Source: an uncultured Tenacibaculum sp. (GTDB lineage Bacteria; Bacteroidota; Bacteroidia; Flavobacteriales; Flavobacteriaceae). Taken from it: 64,000 nucleotides of DNA. The position numbers and the translations under genes were made by a program. The DNA lies in assembly GCF_947495995.1 (NCBI RefSeq), contig NZ_CANMAX010000001.1, positions 930,001 to 994,000 on the forward strand, read 5' to 3'. Shown here in pieces: positions 34,134 to 42,940 of this stretch (its first letter is position 1; every line of letters starts with the position of its first letter). The notes below the pieces were generated by a model. That model did no database searches and was not told the DNA's origin. It saw only the letters and a list, made by a program, of their open reading frames with translations.

Positions 34134-35180
34134 TTAAGAAAAATTGAAGTTTGGATCGAGTTTAGATTGTTTCATCCCTACACGAAAAATAGAATACGTT
34201 ACATCTTTAAACGGATCGTCGTAATTTCCTGTAACTAAATCTGCATTTGAAACATTAGACGGAACTAATTTTCCGTAAGTAGGATAGTAAAAAGCATTAG
34301 AATTAATAAACGTATTAAAATCCTTTCCTTTTGCTAATACACAAAAACCAGGAGATAACGAACCTATCTTTATTCGCTGACTTCCACCAGTGTAATCTAA
34401 CTTAGCTTTTTCAGATAAGGCTAAACGTAAAGGTCTGCTTTTAAATAATATTTCTGGTTCCGATTTGTCTAAACGATTCAGTAATTCATCAATCATGTTG
34501 ATGGCATTATTTGTAATTGCAGGAAAACCTAATGTTGAAGTTAATGTTTGTCCACTATCTGATTGTAAAAACTTAAAAATTCGTTGCCACCATTTAGGTT
34601 CACGATGTTTTACTACTTCAAAATTTAAATTTGCTAATCCACCAGGAATTTCAATAGGTCGGTTTCCGAAAGCTTGTTTAAAATCAGTTTTTAAATCCTT
34701 TGGTTCAGCAGGTTTTTCTTTCGCTTTGTTATAAAGATCTAAACCAGCTGCGATACTCCAAAAAGCGGTATCGAAATATCGATCTGTAGAATCTTTATCT
34801 TTTCCGATATTAATTCGCATTGTTGCTCTAGAATTTTTATCGATGTCTATATTATTTGCAATATGAAATGATTGCATTTCTAGATTCATTAAAACATCTG
34901 GTTCGTCTGAAGTTCCTTTTATAGATGAAGTAACTTCTGAAGATTCTAATATAGCAGGACCGTCAGCTTTGTTTGATAACTGAAAAGCAATAAACTGATT
35001 TTCTAAATCAAGCTCGGTAACATGTTCTACTCCTTTTTTATACGATACAGCTCCTCTACTTTCAGGCAAACCAAAAGTTGAAAACTCTGGACTATCTATA
35101 ATTTTTTGAAGCTTATCTAAGTCGTGAATAAGTAATTCTGGTGTTAAAACTTCGTTTTCTTTGAATTCAAATAGTTTCAT
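34134..35180 (-). CDS. Hypothetical cytosolic protein
   Basis: 348 aa, no signal peptide or membrane helix. N-terminal helix plus EFSTFGLPESRGAVSYKKGV, then a beta-rich stretch with an internal RATMRINIGKDKDSTDRYFDTAFWSIAAGLDLYN element, and a Trp-rich EPKWWQRIFKFLQSD. No family recognised. 139 bases separate it from the decarboxylase downstream, so linkage is possible but unproven. Confidence 0.55.
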   Translation of the reverse strand: MKLFEFKENEVLTPELLIHDLDKLQKIIDSPEFSTFGLPESRGAVSYKKGVEHVTELDLENQFIAFQLSNKADGPAILESSEVTSSIKGTSDEPDVLMNLEMQSFHIANNIDIDKNSRATMRINIGKDKDSTDRYFDTAFWSIAAGLDLYNKAKEKPAEPKDLKTDFKQAFGNRPIEIPGGLANLNFEVVKHREPKWWQRIFKFLQSDSGQTLTSTLGFPAITNNAINMIDELLNRLDKSEPEILFKSRPLRLALSEKAKLDYTGGSQRIKIGSLSPGFCVLAKGKDFNTFINSNAFYYPTYGKLVPSNVSNADLVTGNYDDPFKDVTYSIFRVGMKQSKLDPNFNFS

Positions 35181-35288
35181 TTTTTTGTTTTTTAAAATAA
35201 TGAGACTATAAAGATTGTTCTTATCTATAATGAAATCAATCCCTACATGTAGGTAAAAGAAAACTGTTTTAAGGCTGTTTAAAGAGTT

Positions 35289-36038
35289 TTATTTGATGTT
35301 TATAGCAATATTATTATTGTTTTCTTTAATGTAGTTTAAAAGATGGTTTTCTAAAGCTTTATCATGTTCCATTGCAGTATATACAAGTTGTTTTACATGT
35401 AAAAGAGAATCTTTTACATTCTGATGAATAGAAGCAATAGCTTTAGCACGATGTTTCTCCAAGTTATTCATAAATTCAGGAGCTTGTAAATTTTCATTCA
35501 TAAGGCGTTGGAAAATTGCCTCGTAAACGATCGCTTCTAATAAAGTGAAATCTTTATTTTTTAATGAATGTTCATTTAATCCGTTTATTCCAACACAAAT
35601 TTTAGTGCTATATACGTCTCCTTTTTTTTCAGATAAAAAGAATCTAGACGCAATTACCATAAGCTCTTCTTTAGTAAAATCTTGCCTTTTATCATTATAA
35701 AAAGTTTCATAAAAGTACTGTTGAAATTTCTTCCCTTTCAATAAAGAGTTGAAAATAGTATGAGCTTTTACGCTATCAGGTAAAACTTTTGAAACAGAAT
35801 CTATAGCAATTCTATTGGTAAGTAAATATTCGTATCGTCTTGGAGTTTTATTTATTTTTAAACTAATACTATCGTTAATATTAGTCAATTCTGCATTTAC
35901 GAACTCGAGCATTTTTCCTTGATATTCGAATTTTTCTATGTTTAACTTAACATAAGAACTGATGTCAAACTTTTGCTTCTCCTTTTGACAGCTCGAAATT
36001 AAAAACGGAATTAATAATAGATAATATATTTTTTTCAT
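35289..36038 (-). CDS. Hypothetical lipoprotein
   Basis: 249 aa with lipobox FLISSCQKEKQ. Largely alpha-helical mature protein (KVLPDSVKAHTIFNSLLKG, EELMVIASRFFLSEK, HSLKNKDFTLLEAIVYEAIFQRLMNENLQ, long C-terminal basic helix pair). No family recognised. Confidence 0.65.
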   Translation of the reverse strand: MKKIYYLLLIPFLISSCQKEKQKFDISSYVKLNIEKFEYQGKMLEFVNAELTNINDSISLKINKTPRRYEYLLTNRIAIDSVSKVLPDSVKAHTIFNSLLKGKKFQQYFYETFYNDKRQDFTKEELMVIASRFFLSEKKGDVYSTKICVGINGLNEHSLKNKDFTLLEAIVYEAIFQRLMNENLQAPEFMNNLEKHRAKAIASIHQNVKDSLLHVKQLVYTAMEHDKALENHLLNYIKENNNNIAINIK

Positions 36039-36142
36039 AGTAGTAATTGATTGTTTCTTTTTGCAATTGTGTAAACACAGGTTTCACAAAAATAAGAAAC
36101 AATGAAAAACTAATATTATTGTCTTTTTATATGATATGAAAA

Positions 36143-36721
36143 TTAAGAAAGTGCTCCAATAAATATAGTAGCAGCAATACCAAAACCAGCACCAGAAACG
36201 AAAATATTCCATTTAAGGTGTTCGCCCTTTAGTAATTTGGTATATACAAACAACATGGCAGTAAAAATGGCTACAATAAATAACTGACCAACTTCTATTC
36301 CTAAGTTAAAAGCAAATAAAGGCTTAATAACACTGCTATTAAACATCATCACTTTAAAGTTAGATGCAAAAGCTAAACCGTGAATTAATCCAAAAATTAA
36401 AGCAATAATGTATTTTACATTTTTGTTTGAAAATGTACCTTGTTTACCATAGTTTTTAATGTTACTAATGGCAGTGATCATTATTGTAAAAGGAATAAGT
36501 AAGTCGATAACTTTTGGATTATCTGGAATATATCCAAGAGCACTTATAATTAATGTAATACTATGCCCTATAGTAAAAGCCGTTATGATAACTAAAATTT
36601 GTTTCCACTCTTTAAGCTTAAAAGCAGCACAAAGTGTCATTACAAATAAAAGATGATCATAAGCGTTAATATCTACAATATGATGCCAACCGCTATTAAA
36701 AAAAGTGGTAAAATTATCCAT
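36143..36721 (-). CDS. HupE/UreJ family membrane protein
   Basis: 192 aa with about six transmembrane helices. Family hallmarks are GWHHIVDINAYDHLLFVMTLCAAF at the start and TIGHSITL and LIHGLAFASNF further on, whose His/Asp residues are thought to bind metal during transport. Usually linked to nickel/cobalt uptake; here it ends a run with DUF6702 and a heavy-metal-associated lipoprotein in the zinc-related locus, so a zinc or related metal is plausible. Confidence 0.85.
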   Translation of the reverse strand: MDNFTTFFNSGWHHIVDINAYDHLLFVMTLCAAFKLKEWKQILVIITAFTIGHSITLIISALGYIPDNPKVIDLLIPFTIMITAISNIKNYGKQGTFSNKNVKYIIALIFGLIHGLAFASNFKVMMFNSSVIKPLFAFNLGIEVGQLFIVAIFTAMLFVYTKLLKGEHLKWNIFVSGAGFGIAATIFIGALS

Positions 36722-36732
36722 TTGGTTATGTG

Positions 36733-37239
36733 TTAAAAAGTATAAGTGTAAGAATCTTCAACTTTAGTAGTTTCGAAGTATTTTGATTGAAAAAATGGAG
36801 GAAATCTAAGTTCCATTCTGTTGGATTGTAAAAAGCCAAAAACATCAAATAATAAGGCGTTTTTCACATCTATATTATCTCCTTTATTTACAGTGAAACT
36901 ACTTTCAGAAAATTTAATAGTTAATACATTAAAAGCTTTTTCGAAATAAGAACTATCGTATTTGAAAGTGAATTTTTTCCCTTTAATCTTAATTATATAA
37001 TATTCATTAAAGTAACTTTCGATATCGGTAATGTCTTTTTTGTTTAAACTGTTTACATTCATTGGTCTACCGATACTCTGTAAAAAATCATCAACAAAAA
37101 CTTTACATTCTACTCGAATGTTTTTTTGATTTTCATCGTACTCAATAAGTGATGCCGTTACTTTTAAAGGATGTGAAAAAGAAGAAAAACTAAAAGTAAT
37201 TCCTACGAGTAAAAAACCGATGTGTAATATTCTTTTCAT
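36733..37239 (-). CDS. DUF6702 family secreted protein
   Basis: 168 aa with signal peptide (MKRILHIGFLLVGITFSFSSFSH). Typical pattern SHPLKVTASLIEYDENQKNIRVECKVFVDDF... then VKNALLFDVFGFLQSNRMELRFPPFF. In Bacteroidota this family lies beside HupE/UreJ membrane proteins, as here (11 bases upstream). Probably a periplasmic partner in metal handling. Confidence 0.75.
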   Translation of the reverse strand: MKRILHIGFLLVGITFSFSSFSHPLKVTASLIEYDENQKNIRVECKVFVDDFLQSIGRPMNVNSLNKKDITDIESYFNEYYIIKIKGKKFTFKYDSSYFEKAFNVLTIKFSESSFTVNKGDNIDVKNALLFDVFGFLQSNRMELRFPPFFQSKYFETTKVEDSYTYTF

Positions 37240-37247
37240 ATCATGAA

Positions 37248-37553
37248 CTATTTACAAGGAATTTTACCAGCTAAAGAATTTACTTCAGTTTTTAAAACTG
37301 ATGTTGTTGTTTCCTTAGGATTATACACTATTGAAACCTGTTTACTATGTAAATTAAGAATAGTTTGTTTAACTCCTTTAAAGTTTTTCAATCCACCTTC
37401 GACAACTTTTTGGCAATTATGACAACCTGCTTTAGGTATATCAACCACTAAAATAGAATCTTGATCAGATTTTACTAAAACTCTAGTTTCTGGCTTAATT
37501 CTATTACAAGAAGCTGTAATTATTATTAATAAAATTGCTAATGTAGACCTCAT
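37248..37553 (-). CDS. Heavy-metal-associated (HMA) domain lipoprotein
   Basis: 101 aa. Lipobox IIITASCNR, then one HMA domain with the metal-binding C-x-x-C as AGCHNCQKVVEG and the rest of the ferredoxin-like fold (NLHSKQVSIVYNPKETTTS...). First gene of the HMA-DUF6702-HupE unit. Likely binds zinc or a related cation in the periplasm. Confidence 0.85.
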   Translation of the reverse strand: MRSTLAILLIIITASCNRIKPETRVLVKSDQDSILVVDIPKAGCHNCQKVVEGGLKNFKGVKQTILNLHSKQVSIVYNPKETTTSVLKTEVNSLAGKIPCK

Positions 37554-37605
37554 TTGAATGCTGATTTCATTATAGGCAAAGCCTTTTGAACCTTTTCCTC
37601 AGATT

Positions 37606-37639
37606 CAAATATATGAAAAAAGACCAAAATTGCAACAAA
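37606..37639 (-). promoter_or_regulatory. Promoter of the HMA-DUF6702-HupE unit
   Basis: On the - strand TTTG (37639-37636), 22-base spacer, TATATTTG (37613-37606, matching TAnnTTTG). The -33 box lies inside the palindrome at 37632-37644. Confidence 0.5.
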
Positions 37640-37644
37640 GTTGC
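37632..37644. promoter_or_regulatory. Palindromic operator, likely metal-repressor site (Zur-type guess)
   Basis: GCAACAAAGTTGC, a perfect 5-3-5 palindrome, overlapping the -33 box. The matching site GCAACTGGGTTGT at 44704 overlaps the -33 box of the PhoX promoter. Assigning it to Zur is inference. Confidence 0.5.
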
Positions 37645-37667
37645 GTTAACAACAAGTAATAAGAAAT

Positions 37668-38582
37668 TTACACTAAAATTGTAGTTCCTGTTGAGGTTTT
37701 ATTTAAATCTTCATCAAAATAGAAATCTACTCGACCAACATTAACACCATAAGCACCAACTTGATTGATCAACATGTTTTTATCATCCATGTTTTTCACA
37801 ATAGTTGGTTTTGGTAAAAAAGTATGTGTATGCCCACCAATAATAAGATCGATATTTTTAGTAACCTTTGCTAAATTAAGATCAGAGATTTTATCAGGGT
37901 TATTCTTGTAATAATAACCTAAGTGAGAAAGACATATGACTAAATCACATTTTTGTTCGTTCTTTAATTCGTTCGTAATGTCTTGCGCAATTTCTACTGG
38001 ATTTAAGTATTTAGTTTCCTTGTATAATTGCTTATTTACTAATCCTTCTAACTCAATACCTAAACCAAATATTCCTATTTTAATTCCATCTTTAATTAAG
38101 ATTTTATAAGGTTTTACATGAGTATCTAATACCGTGTTTTTAAAATCGTAATTTGCACAAACAAAATCAAATTTTGCATTTGGTAATTGTTTGTAAAAAC
38201 CATCAATTGAATTGTCAAAATCATGATTTCCTAAGGTAGCTACGTCGTATTTTAACATACTCATTAGCTTAAATTCAATTTCTCCACCAAAGTAATTGAA
38301 GTAAGGCGTTCCTTGAAAAATATCACCAGCATCTAAAAGAAGTGTATTAGGATTTTCTTTACGAATTTGCTCTACTAATGTCGCTCTTCTAGCAACACCA
38401 CCTTGATTGGCATATCTTCTATGACTAGGTTTAAAAGGTTCAATATGGCTGTGTGTGTCATTGGTGTGTAAAATGGTAATATGACGTTGCTTTTTTTCAG
38501 TAAATGCAGGTAACGTTAATCCACCTACCATAGCTAATGCAGAAGCTCCTCCTACTTGTTTAATAAAATTTCTTCTTTTCAT
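37668..38582 (-). CDS. Secreted metallophosphatase (5'-nucleotidase N-terminal half)
   Basis: 304 aa with a twin-arginine-like N-terminus (MKRRNFIKQVGGASALAMVGGL). Calcineurin-fold metal motifs: ILHTNDTHSHIEPF (DxH), LDAGDIFQG, ATLGNHDFDNSIDGF (GNHD), VICLSHLGYY and IGGHTHTFLP. This is the catalytic domain of UshA-like 5'-nucleotidases without the C-terminal substrate-binding domain, which is a separate gene immediately upstream and overlapping by one base. Scavenges phosphate and nucleosides in the periplasm. Confidence 0.9.
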   Translation of the reverse strand: MKRRNFIKQVGGASALAMVGGLTLPAFTEKKQRHITILHTNDTHSHIEPFKPSHRRYANQGGVARRATLVEQIRKENPNTLLLDAGDIFQGTPYFNYFGGEIEFKLMSMLKYDVATLGNHDFDNSIDGFYKQLPNAKFDFVCANYDFKNTVLDTHVKPYKILIKDGIKIGIFGLGIELEGLVNKQLYKETKYLNPVEIAQDITNELKNEQKCDLVICLSHLGYYYKNNPDKISDLNLAKVTKNIDLIIGGHTHTFLPKPTIVKNMDDKNMLINQVGAYGVNVGRVDFYFDEDLNKTSTGTTILV

Positions 38583-39328
38583 TACTTAATAATTACACGG
38601 TTATCAATTGTAGTACGAATCGTATCTGTCTTTTTAAAATAATCAATAATAGCTGTTCTTAGCTTGTAACCTAACTTTGTTAGTTTCTTAGGATTCTTCA
38701 AGAAGTTCATTCGATCTCCTCCGCTTTGTAAATAATCTGTAGTAACCACGGTATAGGTTTTACTTGGATCAAATTTTTCTCCATTAATTTTTAAATCACA
38801 TGTATCGCCTTTAATAACAGCTTCTACGTTTTTAGACAAAGGATGTGCTTTTTTATTTTTCAAGAAGTAGGAAATGAATTCAACCATTTTATCACCGGTT
38901 AATTCAACTACAACAAGTTCGTTTTCAAAAGGCATTAATTTAAAAGCGTCTTCTTTTGTGATATTCCCTTTGGTAATAATAGAACGTATTCCTCCATTGT
39001 TTAATAAGGCAAAATCTATCGTTTTGCTAGTTAACTTTTTATAGATAGGATTACTTAATTCAAAAGTTAAATCGGCCATTAAATTTCCAAGAGAACTCTG
39101 CATAGCACCATCGTTTTTCACTAAATCTTTTGGTGTATAACTTAGTACTTTTTGCATTTCTTCTACAAGTTGTTTTTTATATGGTAAAACAGCATCATTA
39201 ATGTCTGCATTGCCTCGAAAAGTACTGTCAACTGCAATGGTTTTTGCAGTTATTTTAGTGAGATGTTGCTCTTTTTGTTTGCATGAAGTAAATGCTATTA
39301 AAAAGCAAAACACGTAGAAAAATCTCAT
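38582..39328 (-). CDS. 5'-nucleotidase C-terminal domain lipoprotein
   Basis: 248 aa from the ATG at 39328 (MRFFYVFCFLIAFTSCKQ), which gives a lipobox; an upstream ATG at 39388 would prepend 20 residues with no export signal. Domain motifs are NGGIRSIITKGNITKEDAFKLMPFENELVVVELTG and TDYLQSGGDRMNFL, the substrate-binding half of UshA-type enzymes. It presumably docks to the metallophosphatase encoded downstream. Confidence 0.87.
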   Translation of the reverse strand: MRFFYVFCFLIAFTSCKQKEQHLTKITAKTIAVDSTFRGNADINDAVLPYKKQLVEEMQKVLSYTPKDLVKNDGAMQSSLGNLMADLTFELSNPIYKKLTSKTIDFALLNNGGIRSIITKGNITKEDAFKLMPFENELVVVELTGDKMVEFISYFLKNKKAHPLSKNVEAVIKGDTCDLKINGEKFDPSKTYTVVTTDYLQSGGDRMNFLKNPKKLTKLGYKLRTAIIDYFKKTDTIRTTIDNRVIIK

Positions 39329-39359
39329 TATGATATATTGTTTATTTAGTTGATTCAAT

Positions 39360-39797
39360 TTATTCTTTAGTTTTAACTGTACAATCACTCAGAATGTAAT
39401 TGAAATGTTCTACATCAGAATCATTTAGGCTCAATGTTCCAGTTACAGTTACAATGTCGTCTGTTTTAAATTCCAGTTTTTTGTCAAAAACTAATTCTAC
39501 AGCAGTTTCTGGTCCGCCAACACCACAAAAGAAACAAGAAGCCATTGGTCCTTTCGATAAAATATAAATTTTTCCGTTAGGATCTAAGTTTAAAAAATAA
39601 CCACTTATTGTTATTACTTTACCTTCTAAATTCTTAACTGATTCTGAAAACTTAGGGTGTAAGAATTTATCATTGTACTTCGGATAGAATTTTTCAGTAA
39701 AGGTAACTTTAGCTAAATCATCCCAAGTTATTTTCTGTTGTCCGAAAGAAAATAAACTAATAAAAAAGAAGGTTAGGAAAACAATGCTATTTCTCAT
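39360..39797 (-). CDS. Secreted DUF3299-like protein with CxxC
   Basis: 145 aa with signal peptide (MRNSIVFLTFFFISLFSFGQ). ITWDDLAKVTF... and GKVITISGYFL followed by PMASCFFCGVGGPETAVELVF: the SCFFCG pair may bind metal or be redox-active. Resembles DUF3299-type proteins linked to metal and ABC transport genes. Overlaps the stop of the permease by 11 bases. Confidence 0.6.
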   Translation of the reverse strand: MRNSIVFLTFFFISLFSFGQQKITWDDLAKVTFTEKFYPKYNDKFLHPKFSESVKNLEGKVITISGYFLNLDPNGKIYILSKGPMASCFFCGVGGPETAVELVFDKKLEFKTDDIVTVTGTLSLNDSDVEHFNYILSDCTVKTKE

Positions 39798-41079
39798 TAG
39801 ATAAAATTTTAGATACGTTCATAGTAACAATAGGATATATGGCTAATGCTATTGCTACGAATACAAAACTAACAATTACTATACCGATAGAGAAAATATC
39901 ATTAAAAGAAAGTGCTTTTAAAATTCCTTGTTGATATCCAGACTCTGCAAAAACAAACACAAATTTTAAAAGTATTTTAATTAATAAAACACCTGAAATA
40001 AAAGCAGTTAATGCGATTACAAGACCTTCGTAAACCATCATTTTTATCAACTGAAAATTACTTGCACCAAAAGTTCGTAAAAGTGCTAAATCGAAAGCTC
40101 TTTCTTTAACCATTTTATATAAACTGATAAAAATGATCATTCCTGAAATGATAAGAATAAGATAAGCAATCCAATTAATGGTTTTAAAACCTATTCCTGT
40201 ATAACTGTAAAGTTTATCAAGTTCGTATTTAGGTAAAGCAGCTTGCATGTTGGTACTTTCATTTATTTTTCTTGGCATTGTTAAAAGTGCAACAGGATTT
40301 TTAAATGAAATTAATAAAGAAGTTACCTGTTTGTCTTCTTGAGAAGATTCATGCTCATGGTCTTCGAGGTCAGTTTCATGATGTTCTTCATGATCGTGTT
40401 CGTTGTGTTGATCATCTATTTCATGACCTTTATGTTCATCATGTTCGCCTTCTTCATGATCGTGATGGTCATGTGCATCCCAAATACTTTCTAATTTGGT
40501 AATTATTAATCGATCAATAGCTTGGTATGTTGGTTTTAATATTCCAACAACAGTAAATACTTCGTTGTGAACATCAATTTCATTTTCTATTAAACCATGA
40601 GAACTCAAGAAAGTATCACCAATTGAAAGTTTTAGTTTTTCAGCAATTGTAGCGCCAATAACTACTTCTAAACTCTTTTTTGTAGTGGTGCCTTTTTCTA
40701 ATTCGGCTTTATATAATTTTAAAAAATCATCAGTTGTACCAACAATTCTGTATCCTTTGTAATTGTCTCCATAGGAAATAGGAACTGCTGTTTTTATTAA
40801 AGGGTTTTTACCAATTTTCTTTGCGTCTTTGTAAGAGATGTTCCCTGTAGGATTATCAAGATGTAAGACAGAAGCTAAAACCAATTGTAAAGGACTTCCT
40901 TTAGCACCAACAACTAAATCTATACCCGCTAAATTCTTTTCAATTTGATGTTTAAACGATGATTTTAATTGCTGAATTCCTAATAATAAACCAACACTTA
41001 GAGCAAGTGTAAAAACACTTAAGAAAGTGTAAAGAGGTTTAGATTTTATATTTTGTAATGTAATTTTCCAAATATTCAT
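39787..41079 (-). CDS. ABC transporter permease (FtsX/MacB-like) with His-rich loop
   Basis: 430 aa. N-terminal helix and MacB-type core (LQNIKSKPLYTFLSVFTLALSVGLLLG), a large periplasmic domain, and three C-terminal helices (TINWIAYLILIISGMIIFISLYKMVKERAFDLALLRTFGA). Between about residues 195 and 245 lies a His/Asp/Glu run (HDHHDHEEGEHDEH...) that would chelate metal. Works with the ATPase encoded directly upstream (stop/start overlap). Export or relay of a metal-linked or lipid substrate is plausible; target not established. Confidence 0.87.
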   Translation of the reverse strand: MNIWKITLQNIKSKPLYTFLSVFTLALSVGLLLGIQQLKSSFKHQIEKNLAGIDLVVGAKGSPLQLVLASVLHLDNPTGNISYKDAKKIGKNPLIKTAVPISYGDNYKGYRIVGTTDDFLKLYKAELEKGTTTKKSLEVVIGATIAEKLKLSIGDTFLSSHGLIENEIDVHNEVFTVVGILKPTYQAIDRLIITKLESIWDAHDHHDHEEGEHDEHKGHEIDDQHNEHDHEEHHETDLEDHEHESSQEDKQVTSLLISFKNPVALLTMPRKINESTNMQAALPKYELDKLYSYTGIGFKTINWIAYLILIISGMIIFISLYKMVKERAFDLALLRTFGASNFQLIKMMVYEGLVIALTAFISGVLLIKILLKFVFVFAESGYQQGILKALSFNDIFSIGIVIVSFVFVAIALAIYPIVTMNVSKILSNEK

Positions 41080-41708
41080 TATAAAGTAATTTGATTTTGG
41101 AAATATGGTTTAATTCTTTGGTCGTGAGTGATTACAATTAAATTAGCTCCTGTTTGTTTTGCTTGTTCTTTTAGTAGGTTGATTACTATTTTACAAGTAT
41201 CATCATCTAAACTAGATGTAGGTTCGTCTGCTAATAAAATTTTAGGTTTATGAATTACAGACATAGCAATGCTTAATCGCTGTAATTGCCCCTCACTTAA
41301 TTCATTTACATTCTTGTTTTTAAGATCGCCAATTTCTAATTGATTTAACAAATTGACTATTTCTTCTGTTGAAACTTTAGATTGGCTAAAAAACACTCGT
41401 GCTTGCATGTTTTTTAAAACACTTAAAGAAGTTATAGCGTGTTTTTGTTGGAAAACAAGACCAATATTTTTACCTCTAAATTGATCTAATTTATTGTTAG
41501 ATAAAAGGTTAATATCTGTATTAGCAATAATTACTTTTCCTTGTTGAGGTTTTAGTAAGCCTGCTAATAAATGAAGAAAAGTAGTTTTCCCGATACCAGA
41601 TTTACCAAGAATTAATAAATCTTCGTTTTGTTCTAAATTGATATCAGGAAAACTAAATGTATGATTATACTTTTGATATTGAAAAGTAAGATTTTCGGTT
41701 TTAATCAT
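41079..41708 (-). CDS. ABC transporter ATP-binding protein (LolD/MacB-like)
   Basis: 209 aa, one ABC domain: Walker A GKSGIGKTT, Q-loop LVFQQKHAI, signature LSEGQLQRLSI (E replaces the second G of LSGGQ), Walker B ILLADEPTSSLD, H-loop VITHD. ADEPTSSLD is the LolD/MacB group signature. Pairs with the His-rich permease. Confidence 0.9.
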   Translation of the reverse strand: MIKTENLTFQYQKYNHTFSFPDINLEQNEDLLILGKSGIGKTTFLHLLAGLLKPQQGKVIIANTDINLLSNNKLDQFRGKNIGLVFQQKHAITSLSVLKNMQARVFFSQSKVSTEEIVNLLNQLEIGDLKNKNVNELSEGQLQRLSIAMSVIHKPKILLADEPTSSLDDDTCKIVINLLKEQAKQTGANLIVITHDQRIKPYFQNQITL

Positions 41709-41726
41709 ATACTACTTGTAAACTTA

Positions 41727-42929
41727 TTATAAGCTTTCTATTGGCCAACGATCTTCTTGAGTAAACAAATGATTTTTCCATAATTCAACTTCGTCGTTGG
41801 TAAGTAAACAGTCTTGTAAGTCGGAAATCATTTCTTCTCTTTCAAGTTGTTGTCCGATAAAAACAAGTTCTGTTTTCCTATCGCCAAAATCGGTATCCCA
41901 ATTTTCTTCTATTTGAGCTCTGTTTTCAGTAAAAGCTGCATAATTAATTCGTTCAGAAAATGGCATACTTGCCCACCAAACACCAGCGCTATCTGCTTTA
42001 CAAGAACCTCCGGCAGAACTCCAAATTAAAGCTTGATTTCTTCGCGAAGCTAACCAAAATAATCCTTTACTTCGGATAACATTCTGTGGAAATTTTTCAT
42101 TTAAATATGCTAAAAAACGCTGCGGATGAAAAGGCTTTGTACTTCTAAAAACAAAAGAACCGATTCCGTATTCTTCCGTTTCAGGAACATGTTCGTTTTC
42201 TAATTCTTTAATCCAACCTGCTGAAGCTTCAGCTTTCTCATAATCAAATAAATTCGTATTGATAACTTCGTTTAAGTTTACATTTGATTGACTAGTTGTT
42301 ATGATTTTTGCTTCTGGATTTAAACTATGAATAATAGCTTTTAATTCTTCTAAACTTTCTTTTGAAACTAAATCTGTTTTATTGATAAGAATAATATTAG
42401 CAAACTCTATTTGATCTGTTAAAAGGTTTACAATAGTCCTGTCATCTCCATCAATATTGGTAAGTTCTCTAGTTACTAAATAATCAGAGCTTGAAAAATC
42501 TTTCAAAAAGTTAAAAGCATCTACTACGGTTACCATAGTATCGATATAGCTAAATCGACTTAAGTCAATTGTACCATCTTCACTTTCAAAAGAAAAAGTT
42601 TGGGCAACTGGAATTGGCTCACTAATACCTGTACTTTCAATAATTAAGTAATCGAATTTCTTTTGAGCGGCAAGCTTTTCTACTTCAACCATTAAATCTT
42701 CTCGTAATGTACAACAGATACAACCATTAGACATTTCAACGAGTTTCTCTTCCGTTCTAGAAAGTGTGTTTTCGTTTTCTATAAATTGAGCATCAACATT
42801 AACTTCACTCATATCGTTAACGATAACAGCCACTTTTAATCCTTCTTTATTATGTAAAATATGATTTAATAATGTGGTTTTTCCTGCCCCAAGAAAACCA
42901 CTTAAAACGGTTACTGGTAATTTTTTCAT
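41727..42929 (-). CDS. COG0523/CobW-family GTPase (zinc metallochaperone)
   Basis: 400 aa. Walker [10 protein letters not shown] at 11-19, the family metal-binding CxCC as C70-I-C72-C73 in SNGCICCTL, Mg/GTP motif [14 protein letters not shown] and NKTD specificity motif INKTDLV. A C-terminal CobW_C domain ([26 protein letters not shown]) is complete. The ZigA/YciC-type members of this family deliver zinc during starvation. Sits 11 bases from the PhoX-like gene under the same putative operator. Confidence 0.9.
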   Translation of the reverse strand: MKKLPVTVLSGFLGAGKTTLLNHILHNKEGLKVAVIVNDMSEVNVDAQFIENENTLSRTEEKLVEMSNGCICCTLREDLMVEVEKLAAQKKFDYLIIESTGISEPIPVAQTFSFESEDGTIDLSRFSYIDTMVTVVDAFNFLKDFSSSDYLVTRELTNIDGDDRTIVNLLTDQIEFANIILINKTDLVSKESLEELKAIIHSLNPEAKIITTSQSNVNLNEVINTNLFDYEKAEASAGWIKELENEHVPETEEYGIGSFVFRSTKPFHPQRFLAYLNEKFPQNVIRSKGLFWLASRRNQALIWSSAGGSCKADSAGVWWASMPFSERINYAAFTENRAQIEENWDTDFGDRKTELVFIGQQLEREEMISDLQDCLLTNDEVELWKNHLFTQEDRWPIESL

Positions 42930-42940
42930 TGGTTTAGTTT

